Shown here piece by piece: positions 1 to 6,841 of a stretch of DNA of 11,980 nt (position 1 is its first letter; each line of letters starts with the position of its first letter). The stretch is from positions 1 through 11,980 of the forward strand of contig JAUVKG010000038.1 in assembly GCA_030596365.1 (NCBI GenBank), read 5' to 3'. The notes under the pieces are model-generated. The model was not told the origin of the DNA. It searched no databases and was given only the letters and a program-made list of their open reading frames with translations. The stretch is from Chlamydiota bacterium. Lineage in GTDB: Bacteria > Auribacterota > UBA3054 > B51-G9. The position numbers and the translations under genes were made by a program.

Positions 1-244
1 TCGTGAGGTGGAATCGCTGAGATAATATTTAGCAGTACAATGACTTGCAGAACGATTATTCCATAAGTAGCCTAAATTCAAAACAATTAAAAAATTAAAT
101 TTATTGACAAAACAATTATTGACAAAACAATTAATCCAAAATCAATTCCATTATCATCTCATAGGTTGGAATTAAAAAATTATACTTTCAATTATTAAGG
201 TTTTAAAACAAAGAAACTTATGTTTTCTTATGTATCTTATGTGG
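1..244. other. Left-edge non-coding region
   Basis: This stretch lies downstream of the leftward GNAT gene and has no supportable reading frame. The first 60 bases are less AT-rich than the rest and could be the tail of a feature outside the window, but every frame meets a stop quickly. The rest is very AT-rich and contains one clear structure, a 15-nt tandem duplication at 101-130. No convincing terminator hairpin is visible directly after the GNAT stop codon. Confidence 0.5.
101..130. repeat. 15-nt tandem duplication
   Basis: TTATTGACAAAACAA occurs twice head to tail (101-115 and 116-130), followed by a partial third start (TTA). A diverged relative (AAAACAATTA) lies just upstream at about 80-89. 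Each copy contains a TTGACA hexamer, but neither has a plausible -10 at 16-18 nt, so I read it as a simple repeat and not a promoter pair. Confidence 0.75.
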
Positions 245-745
245 TTAAATATTACTTTTTAACATTTTCTCCATTTTATAGTCATCCATTATAAAACCAT
301 TTCCAATATCCTGGACAATCGAACTGATATTTGTAAACCCCATTTTTTCATAAGCTTTTATTGTGTTTGTATTGTATTTGTTTACAGTCAGAGTAATCCT
401 GTGCAATCCTTTTTTTTCGGCTAAATTTTCGACGAATTCAATTGCTTTTTTTCCGATTTTTTTCCCGCGTTCAGATGATTTGATATAGAGTTTACTTAAA
501 AACAATTCATTTTTTTTTGGTAAGACACTTAGATACCCAATATAGTTATCATCGGTTTTGATTAGAAAGTATAAGCAACCTTTTTTTATTTGTTCTGATA
601 ACCCCTTTTTTGATTGGAATTTATCAAGCATATAATCGACCTGAGCCTTGCCGATAATAGGAATGAAATGCTGATTCCATATTTCACAGGCAAGTTTTTC
701 AACAATCTTTATCTGCTGTTTATTCAGTACTTCTTCAATTTTCAT
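245..745 (-). CDS. GNAT-family N-acetyltransferase
   Basis: Predicted cytosolic acetyltransferase of 166 residues that moves an acetyl group from acetyl-CoA to an unidentified amine. The GNAT fold is recognisable. There is an N-terminal helical part (EIWNQHF about residues 22-28, then QVDYML), a beta-hairpin core (YIGYLSVL, about 68-75), and the acetyl-CoA pyrophosphate-binding motif A (LYIKSSERGKKIGKKAI, about 86-102, with the R-G-K-K-I-G loop). A motif-B-like stretch near the end reads NTIKAYEKMGF. The start is placed at the internal Met at 745. The frame stays open to 784, but those 13 codons come from one arm of a dispersed inverted repeat, while the Met at 745 begins a normal GNAT N-terminus. 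No Shine-Dalgarno is visible before either start. The substrate cannot be told from sequence; the N-terminal half recalls the broad PaiA/diamine-acetyltransferase-like group, but weakly. Confidence 0.85.
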   Translation of the reverse strand: MKIEEVLNKQQIKIVEKLACEIWNQHFIPIIGKAQVDYMLDKFQSKKGLSEQIKKGCLYFLIKTDDNYIGYLSVLPKKNELFLSKLYIKSSERGKKIGKKAIEFVENLAEKKGLHRITLTVNKYNTNTIKAYEKMGFTNISSIVQDIGNGFIMDDYKMEKMLKSNI

Positions 746-771
746 ATTATTTATTAATCTAATTTTTATTT

Positions 772-891
772 GCCACAAAGGCACTAAGACACTAAGAATA
801 CAAATGCAATTGTTATAAAAATATTTAATCGTACTGCCCCTAAATCGTACTGCAATAAATAATGTTCTTCGTGCCTTAGTGTCTTGGTGGC
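772..891. repeat. Imperfect 27-nt inverted repeat (CACTAAG-type)
   Basis: The left arm (772-798) starts GCCACAAAGGCACTAAGACA. The right arm (865-891), read on the other strand, starts GCCACCAAGACACTAAGGCA. The arms match at 23 of 27 positions and enclose 66 bp. Each arm is itself built from short CAC-AAG-type steps. Inside, the 11-mer AATCGTACTGC occurs twice (827-837 and 843-853). The arms look like a dispersed intergenic repeat I associate with several environmental bacterial lineages; that association is from memory and unchecked. No protein is encoded, so this could be a MITE-like remnant or a pair of independently inserted repeats. Confidence 0.7.
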
Positions 892-946
892 TATTATTTA
901 TTTATAATATATTATAATAAAACATGTGATTCTTATCCAATGGCAA

Positions 947-975
947 TTGAATGTTTAACCTTTTTTTATTATAAT
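947..975 (+). promoter_or_regulatory. Candidate sigma70-type promoter for the DUF2330 gene
   Basis: TTGAAT (947-952) and a perfect TATAAT (970-975) are separated by exactly 17 bases. The predicted transcription start near 982 would give a leader of about 22 nt to the ATG at 1005. It would also place the alternative TTG start (978) upstream of the transcript, which supports the ATG. The region is AT-rich, and further TATAAT words at 903-908 and 913-918 show that chance matches are easy here. Confidence 0.45.
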
Positions 976-1004
976 ATTTGTGGTTAAATTTTACTAAAAC
1001 AAAT

Positions 1005-2627
1005 ATGATAAGCAAAAACTTCAATAAAATCTTTCAGTTAATTCTTGTTTTAATTTGCTGTTTTGTTTGCACCCCGGAAACTGCATTGGCAGATGGGATT
1101 TATATCCCGGAAATAGCATATGCAAAACTTCCCGATATGCCGTTTCAACGTGCAGTACTTACTTATCGTGACGGCATTGAAACGTTAATTATTGAATCGT
1201 CACTTGAAGCTGAAGGTAAATCTTTTGGATGGATAATCCCTTTGCCTGCAGTTCCAACAAAACTCAAGGAAGTGTCACCGGGGTTTTTAAAAACAATGAC
1301 AGAATGTATTCAACCAAGAATTTCACATGATCAAATTCAATTGGGTTATGTAATTTTTTATGCTGTTATTATTACTCTTGCCGTTTTTTATTATATTTTT
1401 GGCAGAAAGAAATCATCAAAAGGATGCAGCTGGATTATAGTTACAGCTATCTTATTATTTTTCTTTGCCGGGCTGGGAATTGGTTCACTTACCTCATTTG
1501 GCGGATTCGGTCACATAAAAACTTACCACAAAACTCCCGGCATAAATATTTACTCGGATTCTCAAGTCGGAAATTATAATGTCGCTGTTTTAAATGCTGA
1601 CAATGCTAATGTGTTAGATTCGTGGTTAAGCACCAATGGTTTTGCAAAAATTCCTGAAGCAGGTAAACATATTGTTGCGGATTACATAACAAACGGATGG
1701 TGTTTTGTAACGGCAAAATTGCATAGAGAAGGTTCGGGATTCAGTTCCCCACACCCTTTGTTGATGAGTTTTCAAACAAAAAGACCTGTTTATCCAATGA
1801 AACTCACAGCTCTTGCGGATTCAGAACTTTATCTTGAGTTGTTTGTTTGCGCGGATAAAAGAGCCGAAGCAAAAGGATTAGAACTAAGTTATTGTGACAG
1901 ACATATAAATAAAGAGTTTTATGTACTCAGACAAAAATTTTGGGGTTATTTGGGTGAAAACTATTATCGAAGAATGTACCATCCTTTTGCCAAAAATATT
2001 TTATGGACGAACTGCGTTATTACAAAATTATCGGCTAAATTAACGCCTGAACAAATGAACAAAGATTTTGAAATTGAATTTGAATCATTTGAACCGTTCA
2101 TCCAACATTTTTACAGTTTTAGAGGAGCGATAAAAAAAGGAGTTTTAATTTCTCTTCTCATTTGGAGTGCTGGGCTTATTGTTGCTTTATTAAGTTATAG
2201 TTTTCGAAAAAGATTTAAAAAAGATATTTCACATCCAATGGGGAGATTCATTTTACCATTGTTTTGCACTTCGATTTTTGTTGGATTATTTATTGTTATA
2301 ACGGTGCCTAAGATCAAAGTTGTTACAGGTAAAAACTATAGAAATCCAAGATATCATCTGGTTGATACGCATAAATTAGCAATGAAATTTATAAATGAAC
2401 AACCTGCTATTATAACAAATGAAACAAAGATAATTGAGCAAAAACTTGTTAATTATTTCAAAAATGAAAAATGGGAAAATTCTTTTACCGGGGAACCAAT
2501 TAAAGCAGAAGATTCTCCCGGAAACTTTACAATTATACGTAATAATGAAAACCTTGACTTGATAGTCTATTACATTAACGGCGCACCGGTAAAAAAAAGA
2601 TTGACCTTTGAACCTTTGAATTTTTAA
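1005..2627 (+). CDS. DUF2330-like membrane protein with signal peptide
   Basis: A 540-residue envelope protein of unknown function. Residues 1-29 form a signal peptide ending in TALA before DGIY. Residues about 45-85 (AVLTYRDGIETLIIESSL, then SFGWIIPLPAVP) match the DUF2330 N-terminal pattern. A second DUF2330-like part at about 185-245 includes VAVLNADNANVLDSWL and IVADYITNGWCFVTAKL. Two hydrophobic segments (about 115-132 and 142-165) sit between these halves. Two more (about 379-400 and 414-433) precede a soluble C-terminal tail of about 105 residues that I do not recognise. The frame is open from a TTG at 978, but the ATG at 1005 starts directly on the signal peptide. The DUF4838 gene follows after 96 bp on the same strand, so co-transcription is possible. 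Family membership is by recognised motif, not by search. Confidence 0.72.
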   Translation: MISKNFNKIFQLILVLICCFVCTPETALADGIYIPEIAYAKLPDMPFQRAVLTYRDGIETLIIESSLEAEGKSFGWIIPLPAVPTKLKEVSPGFLKTMTECIQPRISHDQIQLGYVIFYAVIITLAVFYYIFGRKKSSKGCSWIIVTAILLFFFAGLGIGSLTSFGGFGHIKTYHKTPGINIYSDSQVGNYNVAVLNADNANVLDSWLSTNGFAKIPEAGKHIVADYITNGWCFVTAKLHREGSGFSSPHPLLMSFQTKRPVYPMKLTALADSELYLELFVCADKRAEAKGLELSYCDRHINKEFYVLRQKFWGYLGENYYRRMYHPFAKNILWTNCVITKLSAKLTPEQMNKDFEIEFESFEPFIQHFYSFRGAIKKGVLISLLIWSAGLIVALLSYSFRKRFKKDISHPMGRFILPLFCTSIFVGLFIVITVPKIKVVTGKNYRNPRYHLVDTHKLAMKFINEQPAIITNETKIIEQKLVNYFKNEKWENSFTGEPIKAEDSPGNFTIIRNNENLDLIVYYINGAPVKKRLTFEPLNF

Positions 2628-2636
2628 TTTGAATTA

Positions 2637-2717
2637 GGGCACCCACAAGGGATGCCCCTACTGACTTACAACCTTTGGGCACCCACATAGGGATGCCCCT
2701 ACTGACTTACAACCTTA
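2637..2717. repeat. Two-copy 40-nt hairpin repeat
   Basis: Two nearly identical head-to-tail units lie at 2637-2676 and 2677-2717. Each starts GGGCACCCACA and contains GGGATGCCCCTACTGACTT followed by ACAACCTT. The only clear differences are one inserted T in the second unit and the unit ends. Each can fold as GGGCA/TGCCC plus CCC/GGG around a short loop with a bulged A. There is no T-run, so it is not a classical terminator. The second copy ends 6 bp before the DUF4838 start codon, so the repeat fills the whole gap between the DUF2330 and DUF4838 genes and would be part of the DUF4838 leader. Confidence 0.85.
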
Positions 2718-2723
2718 CAACTA

Positions 2724-5318
2724 ATGAAAAATATTTTAATCTTTCTAACTGCAACATTAATTTCTTCGTCTTTCGCGATCGATATTCCCGAATATGACGC
2801 GAAACAAACTAATGCTTTTTTTAAAAACTTTTTGATGATAGGACCTTTTCCTAATCCTCCTGCGGCTAACGGCATGCGGCACTGCAAATCTCTGCCCGGT
2901 TTTTATAATGATTATTTAAAAGAAGCCGGTGGTGAGAATTCTGAACAAATTAATATTGATACAGAAATAGTTTTTAATGCTACAAATGGAGAAGCTGTTT
3001 CTGTTGAATGGAAACTTCACGAAGCTGAAGACAAAATTATTGATCTTGATAAAGCTGTTTCCGCAGAAAATGATGTTTTGTGTTACGCTCTTTGTAATAT
3101 AAAATCCGCAAAAAAGAAAAAAATGACCCTCGGTGTTGGAGCAAATAACGGAGTAAGGGTTTGGCTTAACGGAAAAGAAGTTATTGATAACCCGACAATA
3201 GGCTCGCTTGCAATAGATTCCGAAACGGCTCCGGTGACTTTGAAGAAAGGAAATAATCAACTGCTTGCTAAAATTGAAGAAGGAGGAGGAAACTGGCAGC
3301 TTGTAGCCCGTCTTAAGGAATATAATGAAGCGAATTATTTAAACAAAAATTATTTTCAAATTCGTACCGATAAAAGCGGTGATAAAATTTTGGAACTGAT
3401 GACACTTATAAATGCAGTACCATTTAAAAAAGCAAATTTTACTTTAAAGGATATAAACAGCAAAATTATATGGGAGAAAAGTTGGGATAAAAAAACCGAA
3501 ATAAAATTGCCGGTGAATAAAAAAACTTATAGCGAATATCAGTTGGAAATAAATTTACAGTTTGACAAAAATAAAACAAAAAAAACTTTTATCAGCTTTA
3601 CCGCCGGACCTAAAATAAATTATGTAATATTTAAAAACAGAAAAACAGATTATGAAGTTGTTCTAAGGAATAATCCTTCGGAAACTGAAAAGTACGCCGC
3701 AGCGGTTTTGACTAATTATTTACATGAAATATCCAGTACGGTTTTTCCATTAGTTGAAGAAAATAACGCTTCAGCTTCACGGCATAAAATATATATCGGT
3801 TATAACAGCAAATTATCTGACAAGAAATTCGATAACGATGATGAAAGTTTCAAATATATTAATGCCGGAAATGATATTGTGATTTGGGGTGGGAAGAATA
3901 GGGGAACAATGTATGGCGTTTTTACTTTTCTGGAAAAGGAACTCGGAGTCAGATGGCTTTCGTCAAAAGTAAAAATTGTACCTAAACGCAGTGAGCATAA
4001 TTTTTCTATTTTAAATTGCGAAGAAAGTCCGGCAATAAAATTCCGGCTTGTGGATTATTACGATATGCAGGAAGGGCCAATAAGTGTGCCGCAGAAAAAC
4101 AATAGTTTAAGGGTACAGCAATGCCCTCCTGTTATTGTTGATGAATTTAACGGGCGGGGAGAACAGCCGGGTGGTTATGAAAAATTCTGGTTTCATCATT
4201 CCTTTGATACTTTTGTACCTGCAGAAGAATATTTTGATAAGCATCCTGAATATTTTTCGCTTATTCATGGTAAACGGCAAAAAAAGAGAAGTCAGTTATG
4301 TTTGTCGAACCCGGAAGTTCTGGAAATTCTGATTACGAATGTAAGAAAATTTTTAAAAAAATATCCCGATTTAAAAGTTTATAATATTGGGCAGAACGAT
4401 AATCATAGTCCTTGTCAATGTGAAAAATGTCAGGAAATAGTAAAAAAAGAAGGTGCGGAATCGGGAATTATGCTTTGGTTCGTTAATCAGGCGGCAGAAC
4501 GTCTTGAAAAAGAGTTTCCGAACAAAATTTTCGGAACTTATGCTTACCAATTTTCACGCAAACCCCCGAAAACTATACGGCCGAGAAAAAATGTCGCGAT
4601 AATTTTTTGTTCTATAGAATGTGATTTTTCTCATCCGTTTACTCATGAACACAACAAAGAATTTGTAGAAGATTTAAAAAACTGGGGAAAGATAACTGAC
4701 AGAATCTTTATTTGGGATTATGTAGTTAATTTTTCACATTACTTACTGCCTTTCCCAAATTTTGACGTGCTTCAAACAAATATCTTGATATTAAAAAGTC
4801 ATAATGTTCAGGGAATTTGTGAACAGGCAAATTGTCAGAATACAGGAAGCGAGTTTTTTGCGTTGAGAGCGTATATTCTGGCAAAACTTATGTGGAACCC
4901 GAATATTAATGTTAAAGAAGAAGTTGCGGATTTTATTAACGGATATTACGGACGTAGCGCCGCGTATATCGGAGAATATTTCGATAAAGTGCAAAATCTT
5001 GTTACCGAAGATTCTTACATATCAATTTGGACACAGCCAAATAATGAAATTTTCACCGACGAATTTATAAATGAATCAACAGAACTTTTTGAAAAAGCAA
5101 AAAATGCCGCGGAAAATGATGCGGTATTCCAAAGAGTGGAAGTCGCTGAACTCGGGATACTGTATTTAAAACTTGCCCGGGATTATCGCGGGGCAATTAA
5201 GAACGGTATTCTCGATAGAATAGAAGAAATAACGAAACGTGAAAAAATCAATTATACGTCTGAAGGAGCAACTCGCGAGAGAATGATAAAATATTTCAGG
5301 AGTAAGCCGCGCTCTTGA
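2724..5318 (+). CDS. Secreted DUF4838 protein (GH67-like N-terminal fold)
   Basis: An 864-residue exported protein, probably acting on complex carbohydrate outside the cytoplasm. Residues 1-18 are a signal peptide ending SSSFA. Residues about 33-198 look like a beta-sandwich (FLMIGPFPNP, then GVGANNGVRVWLNGKEV, then GNNQLLAKIEEGGGNWQL), typical of carbohydrate-binding or accessory modules. Residues about 300-425 resemble the alpha-glucuronidase (GH67) N-terminal domain (EKYAAAVLTNYL, HKIYIGY, GTMYGVFTFLEKELGVRWL). Residues about 435-740 form the DUF4838 core with a Cys cluster (C564, C566, C569 in SPCQCEKC) after GQNDN, and IFIWDYVVNFSHYLLPFPNF (661-680). A helical tail follows (YYGRSAAYIGEYF, about 741-753, and onward). 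It starts 96 bp after the DUF2330 gene. No catalytic residues can be assigned safely, so enzymatic activity is inferred from the family resemblance. Confidence 0.82.
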   Translation: MKNILIFLTATLISSSFAIDIPEYDAKQTNAFFKNFLMIGPFPNPPAANGMRHCKSLPGFYNDYLKEAGGENSEQINIDTEIVFNATNGEAVSVEWKLHEAEDKIIDLDKAVSAENDVLCYALCNIKSAKKKKMTLGVGANNGVRVWLNGKEVIDNPTIGSLAIDSETAPVTLKKGNNQLLAKIEEGGGNWQLVARLKEYNEANYLNKNYFQIRTDKSGDKILELMTLINAVPFKKANFTLKDINSKIIWEKSWDKKTEIKLPVNKKTYSEYQLEINLQFDKNKTKKTFISFTAGPKINYVIFKNRKTDYEVVLRNNPSETEKYAAAVLTNYLHEISSTVFPLVEENNASASRHKIYIGYNSKLSDKKFDNDDESFKYINAGNDIVIWGGKNRGTMYGVFTFLEKELGVRWLSSKVKIVPKRSEHNFSILNCEESPAIKFRLVDYYDMQEGPISVPQKNNSLRVQQCPPVIVDEFNGRGEQPGGYEKFWFHHSFDTFVPAEEYFDKHPEYFSLIHGKRQKKRSQLCLSNPEVLEILITNVRKFLKKYPDLKVYNIGQNDNHSPCQCEKCQEIVKKEGAESGIMLWFVNQAAERLEKEFPNKIFGTYAYQFSRKPPKTIRPRKNVAIIFCSIECDFSHPFTHEHNKEFVEDLKNWGKITDRIFIWDYVVNFSHYLLPFPNFDVLQTNILILKSHNVQGICEQANCQNTGSEFFALRAYILAKLMWNPNINVKEEVADFINGYYGRSAAYIGEYFDKVQNLVTEDSYISIWTQPNNEIFTDEFINESTELFEKAKNAAENDAVFQRVEVAELGILYLKLARDYRGAIKNGILDRIEEITKREKINYTSEGATRERMIKYFRSKPRS

Positions 5319-5344
5319 CCCGCGTATGCCGGGTTCCCAGCGCG
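5308..5344 (+). terminator. Nested hairpin overlapping the DUF4838 stop codon
   Basis: CGCGCT (5308-5313) pairs with AGCGCG (5339-5344). Inside this, ACCCG (5318-5322) pairs with CGGGT (5330-5334) around a 7-nt loop. The stop codon TGA (5316-5318) lies within the structure. There is no clean U-tract (the flank reads AGCAGTTATTAG), so intrinsic termination is only a possibility. It could instead be an RNA-stabilising end or a dispersed palindromic repeat. Confidence 0.4.
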
Positions 5345-5354
5345 AGCAGTTATT

Positions 5355-5382
5355 AGTTAATGGTTAATAGTTAATAGTTAAT
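5355..5382. repeat. Heptamer tandem repeat (AGTTAAT)
   Basis: Four consecutive 7-nt units (AGTTAAT, GGTTAAT, AGTTAAT, AGTTAAT) are followed by a degraded fifth (TGTTATA). It lies in the gap between the convergent DUF4838 and LolC/E genes. Confidence 0.8.
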
Positions 5383-5399
5383 TGTTATAGGGGAAGTGT

Positions 5400-5447
5400 G
5401 AAGGTGTGAAGGTGGGAAGGTGTGAAGGTGGGAAGGTGGGAAGGTGG
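5400..5447. repeat. G-rich octamer tandem repeat (GAAGGTGK)
   Basis: Six perfectly phased 8-nt units, GAAGGTG followed by T or G, occupy 5400-5447. The plus strand is entirely purine apart from T. Four GGG runs (5414-5416, 5430-5432, 5438-5440, 5446-5448) make a G-quadruplex conceivable on the plus strand. Replication slippage would be expected to vary the copy number. Confidence 0.85.
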
Positions 5448-5471
5448 GAGAACCACCCCGCCCTTCGGGCA

Positions 5472-5492
5472 CCCCTCCTCAACAAGGAGGGG
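5472..5492. terminator. Perfect 8-bp GC-rich hairpin between convergent genes
   Basis: CCCCTCCT (5472-5479) and AGGAGGGG (5485-5492) form a perfect stem around the 5-nt loop CAACA. A small GCCC-TTC-GGGC stem lies just upstream (about 5460-5470). It sits between the converging ends of the DUF4838 and LolC/E genes, where a bidirectional terminator would be expected. The downstream T-content is poor on both strands, and the whole block resembles a dispersed intergenic repeat, so terminator function is tentative. Confidence 0.4.
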
Positions 5493-5565
5493 AGTTTAAG
5501 CACAAAGCACAAAGCACTATCGGTTAATAAATGATAAATATTTAATAGTAAATAATAAATAGAAA

Positions 5566-6804
5566 CTACTCATATCTCAAAGCATCTACCGGATCTAACC
5601 GTGCGGCAAGAATTGCGGGAATTAAAGAACCAAGCAGGCATAATCCTACCGCGCTTGCCGAGACGAGAATTACATCTGCCGGAACGATAACAGAAGGTAT
5701 TGCGTCAAAATAGTATACATCGGGAGGGAAGAAACTGAATCCGGTATGTCGTTCAAGAAATTTTGATATTGCATCGACATTATGTGCAATCAGCAATCCG
5801 CAGATTAATCCAAACATCACCCCGGTAAAAGAGATTAATAAACCCTGCAAGGTAAAAAGTACACCTATTGATAATCTTGTTGCGCCGAGAGAGCGAAGTA
5901 TGCCGATATCTTTAGTTTTTTGAAAAGCCACCATAACAAGTGTGCTGATAATATTAAGTGCTGCGACAACGCTTATGAGGAGCAAAATAATGAACATAAC
6001 ACGTTTTTCCATCTGAACCGCGCTAAAAAGAGCTTTGTTTTTGTCCATCCATGTTCTCACAGAATACAACGGACCAAGCTCTTCCTGAAGCATATTTTTA
6101 ATATCTATCGCTTTGTCAACATTATCAAGTTTGATTTTAATTGCGTGAACAGAGTTTCCGAGTTTAAATAAATCCTGCGCCGCGCGAAGAGTTACAAAGC
6201 CGAAACCTGAGTCGTATTCATAATTTCCCGAATGGAAAAATCCCGCGACCTTGTATTTTATTCTTATAGGCTTAGGGCCGTCCGGAGTTTGAACAGTCGC
6301 TGTAGAAGTCAGATGAATTACATCCCCGATTCTCGTACCGCGTTGTCTTGCGACCTGATCGCCGAGAATAATTTCGTCATTATTTATATCGGCAGAGCCG
6401 ACAGTAATGAATTTTTCCATTTCGGAGACTTTTTTTTCCAATTCAGGATTGGAGCCCAGAATGTACAATAGACTTCCACGCCTCATTGATCCCATTAGAA
6501 CAGGGCCGGTAATAAAAGGCGAGGTGCTAAGCACGTGCGGCATAAGTTTAGCCTCATCAGCAGGGATTTTCCAATTACGCAAGGCTCGAGCACCGGATTG
6601 AGTTATTGTTACATGAGCGTACATACCGATCACCTTTTTTTTCAATTCTGCTTCAAAACCGGTCATGACAGAAGAAACAATAATTAGTGCTGCAACACCG
6701 ATGGTTACGCATAAAACAGAAATAAAAGTAAAGAATGAAACGATGCCTTTATGGGTTTTTGAACGCATAAGGTATCTAAAAGCTATTGAAAATTCGTAAA
6801 ACAT
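5566..6804 (-). CDS. LolC/LolE-family lipoprotein-releasing ABC permease
   Basis: A 412-residue inner-membrane permease. In diderms, LolC/LolE with the ATPase LolD extract outer-membrane lipoproteins from the inner membrane and pass them to LolA. The topology is typical. There is a short cytoplasmic N-terminus (MFYEFSIAFRYL) and a first membrane helix at about 20-46 ending in the MTGFEAEL signature. A periplasmic MacB-PCD-like domain spans about 47-265. Three C-terminal helices (about 269-293, 314-340 and 377-400) form the FtsX domain, with the loop KTKDIGILRSLGAT (296-309) that couples to the ATPase. The C-terminus ARLDPVDALRYE is also typical. The Met at 6804 was chosen because it gives the canonical N-terminus; the open frame to 6900 would overlap divergent panD. 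No lolD or second permease lies in the window. LolC, LolE and the merged LolF type cannot be separated here. Confidence 0.9.
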   Translation of the reverse strand: MFYEFSIAFRYLMRSKTHKGIVSFFTFISVLCVTIGVAALIIVSSVMTGFEAELKKKVIGMYAHVTITQSGARALRNWKIPADEAKLMPHVLSTSPFITGPVLMGSMRRGSLLYILGSNPELEKKVSEMEKFITVGSADINNDEIILGDQVARQRGTRIGDVIHLTSTATVQTPDGPKPIRIKYKVAGFFHSGNYEYDSGFGFVTLRAAQDLFKLGNSVHAIKIKLDNVDKAIDIKNMLQEELGPLYSVRTWMDKNKALFSAVQMEKRVMFIILLLISVVAALNIISTLVMVAFQKTKDIGILRSLGATRLSIGVLFTLQGLLISFTGVMFGLICGLLIAHNVDAISKFLERHTGFSFFPPDVYYFDAIPSVIVPADVILVSASAVGLCLLGSLIPAILAARLDPVDALRYE

Positions 6805-6806
6805 AC

Positions 6807-6834
6807 TTGCAAATAAAAGTTTTTTTGATAAAAT
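6807..6834 (+). promoter_or_regulatory. Possible panD promoter in the divergent gap
   Basis: Only 37 bp separate the LolC/E and panD start codons. On the plus strand TTGCAA (6807-6812) and TAAAAT (6829-6834) are spaced by 16 bases. The implied transcription start (about 6841) falls at the panD ATG (6842), which would make the mRNA leaderless or nearly so. The match is weak and the sequence is AT-rich. No matching promoter for the LolC/E direction stands out; it would have to lie inside the panD 5' end. Confidence 0.25.
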
Positions 6835-6841
6835 ATTATGT

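Noticed and set aside
1..60. Possible tail of a gene entering from the left.
   Set aside because: All frames meet a stop within a few codons and no protein motif can be read from so short a stretch.
746..784. Start at 784 for the GNAT gene.
   Set aside because: These 13 codons run into the inverted-repeat arm, and the Met at 745 gives the usual GNAT N-terminus.
978..1004. TTG start at 978 for the DUF2330 gene.
   Set aside because: It adds nine residues before an otherwise normal signal peptide and lies upstream of the transcription start predicted from the 947-975 promoter.
2699..3260. Minus-strand frames opposite the 5' end of the DUF4838 gene.
   Set aside because: They lie antisense to the signal peptide and beta-sandwich region of a well-supported gene and resemble nothing known.
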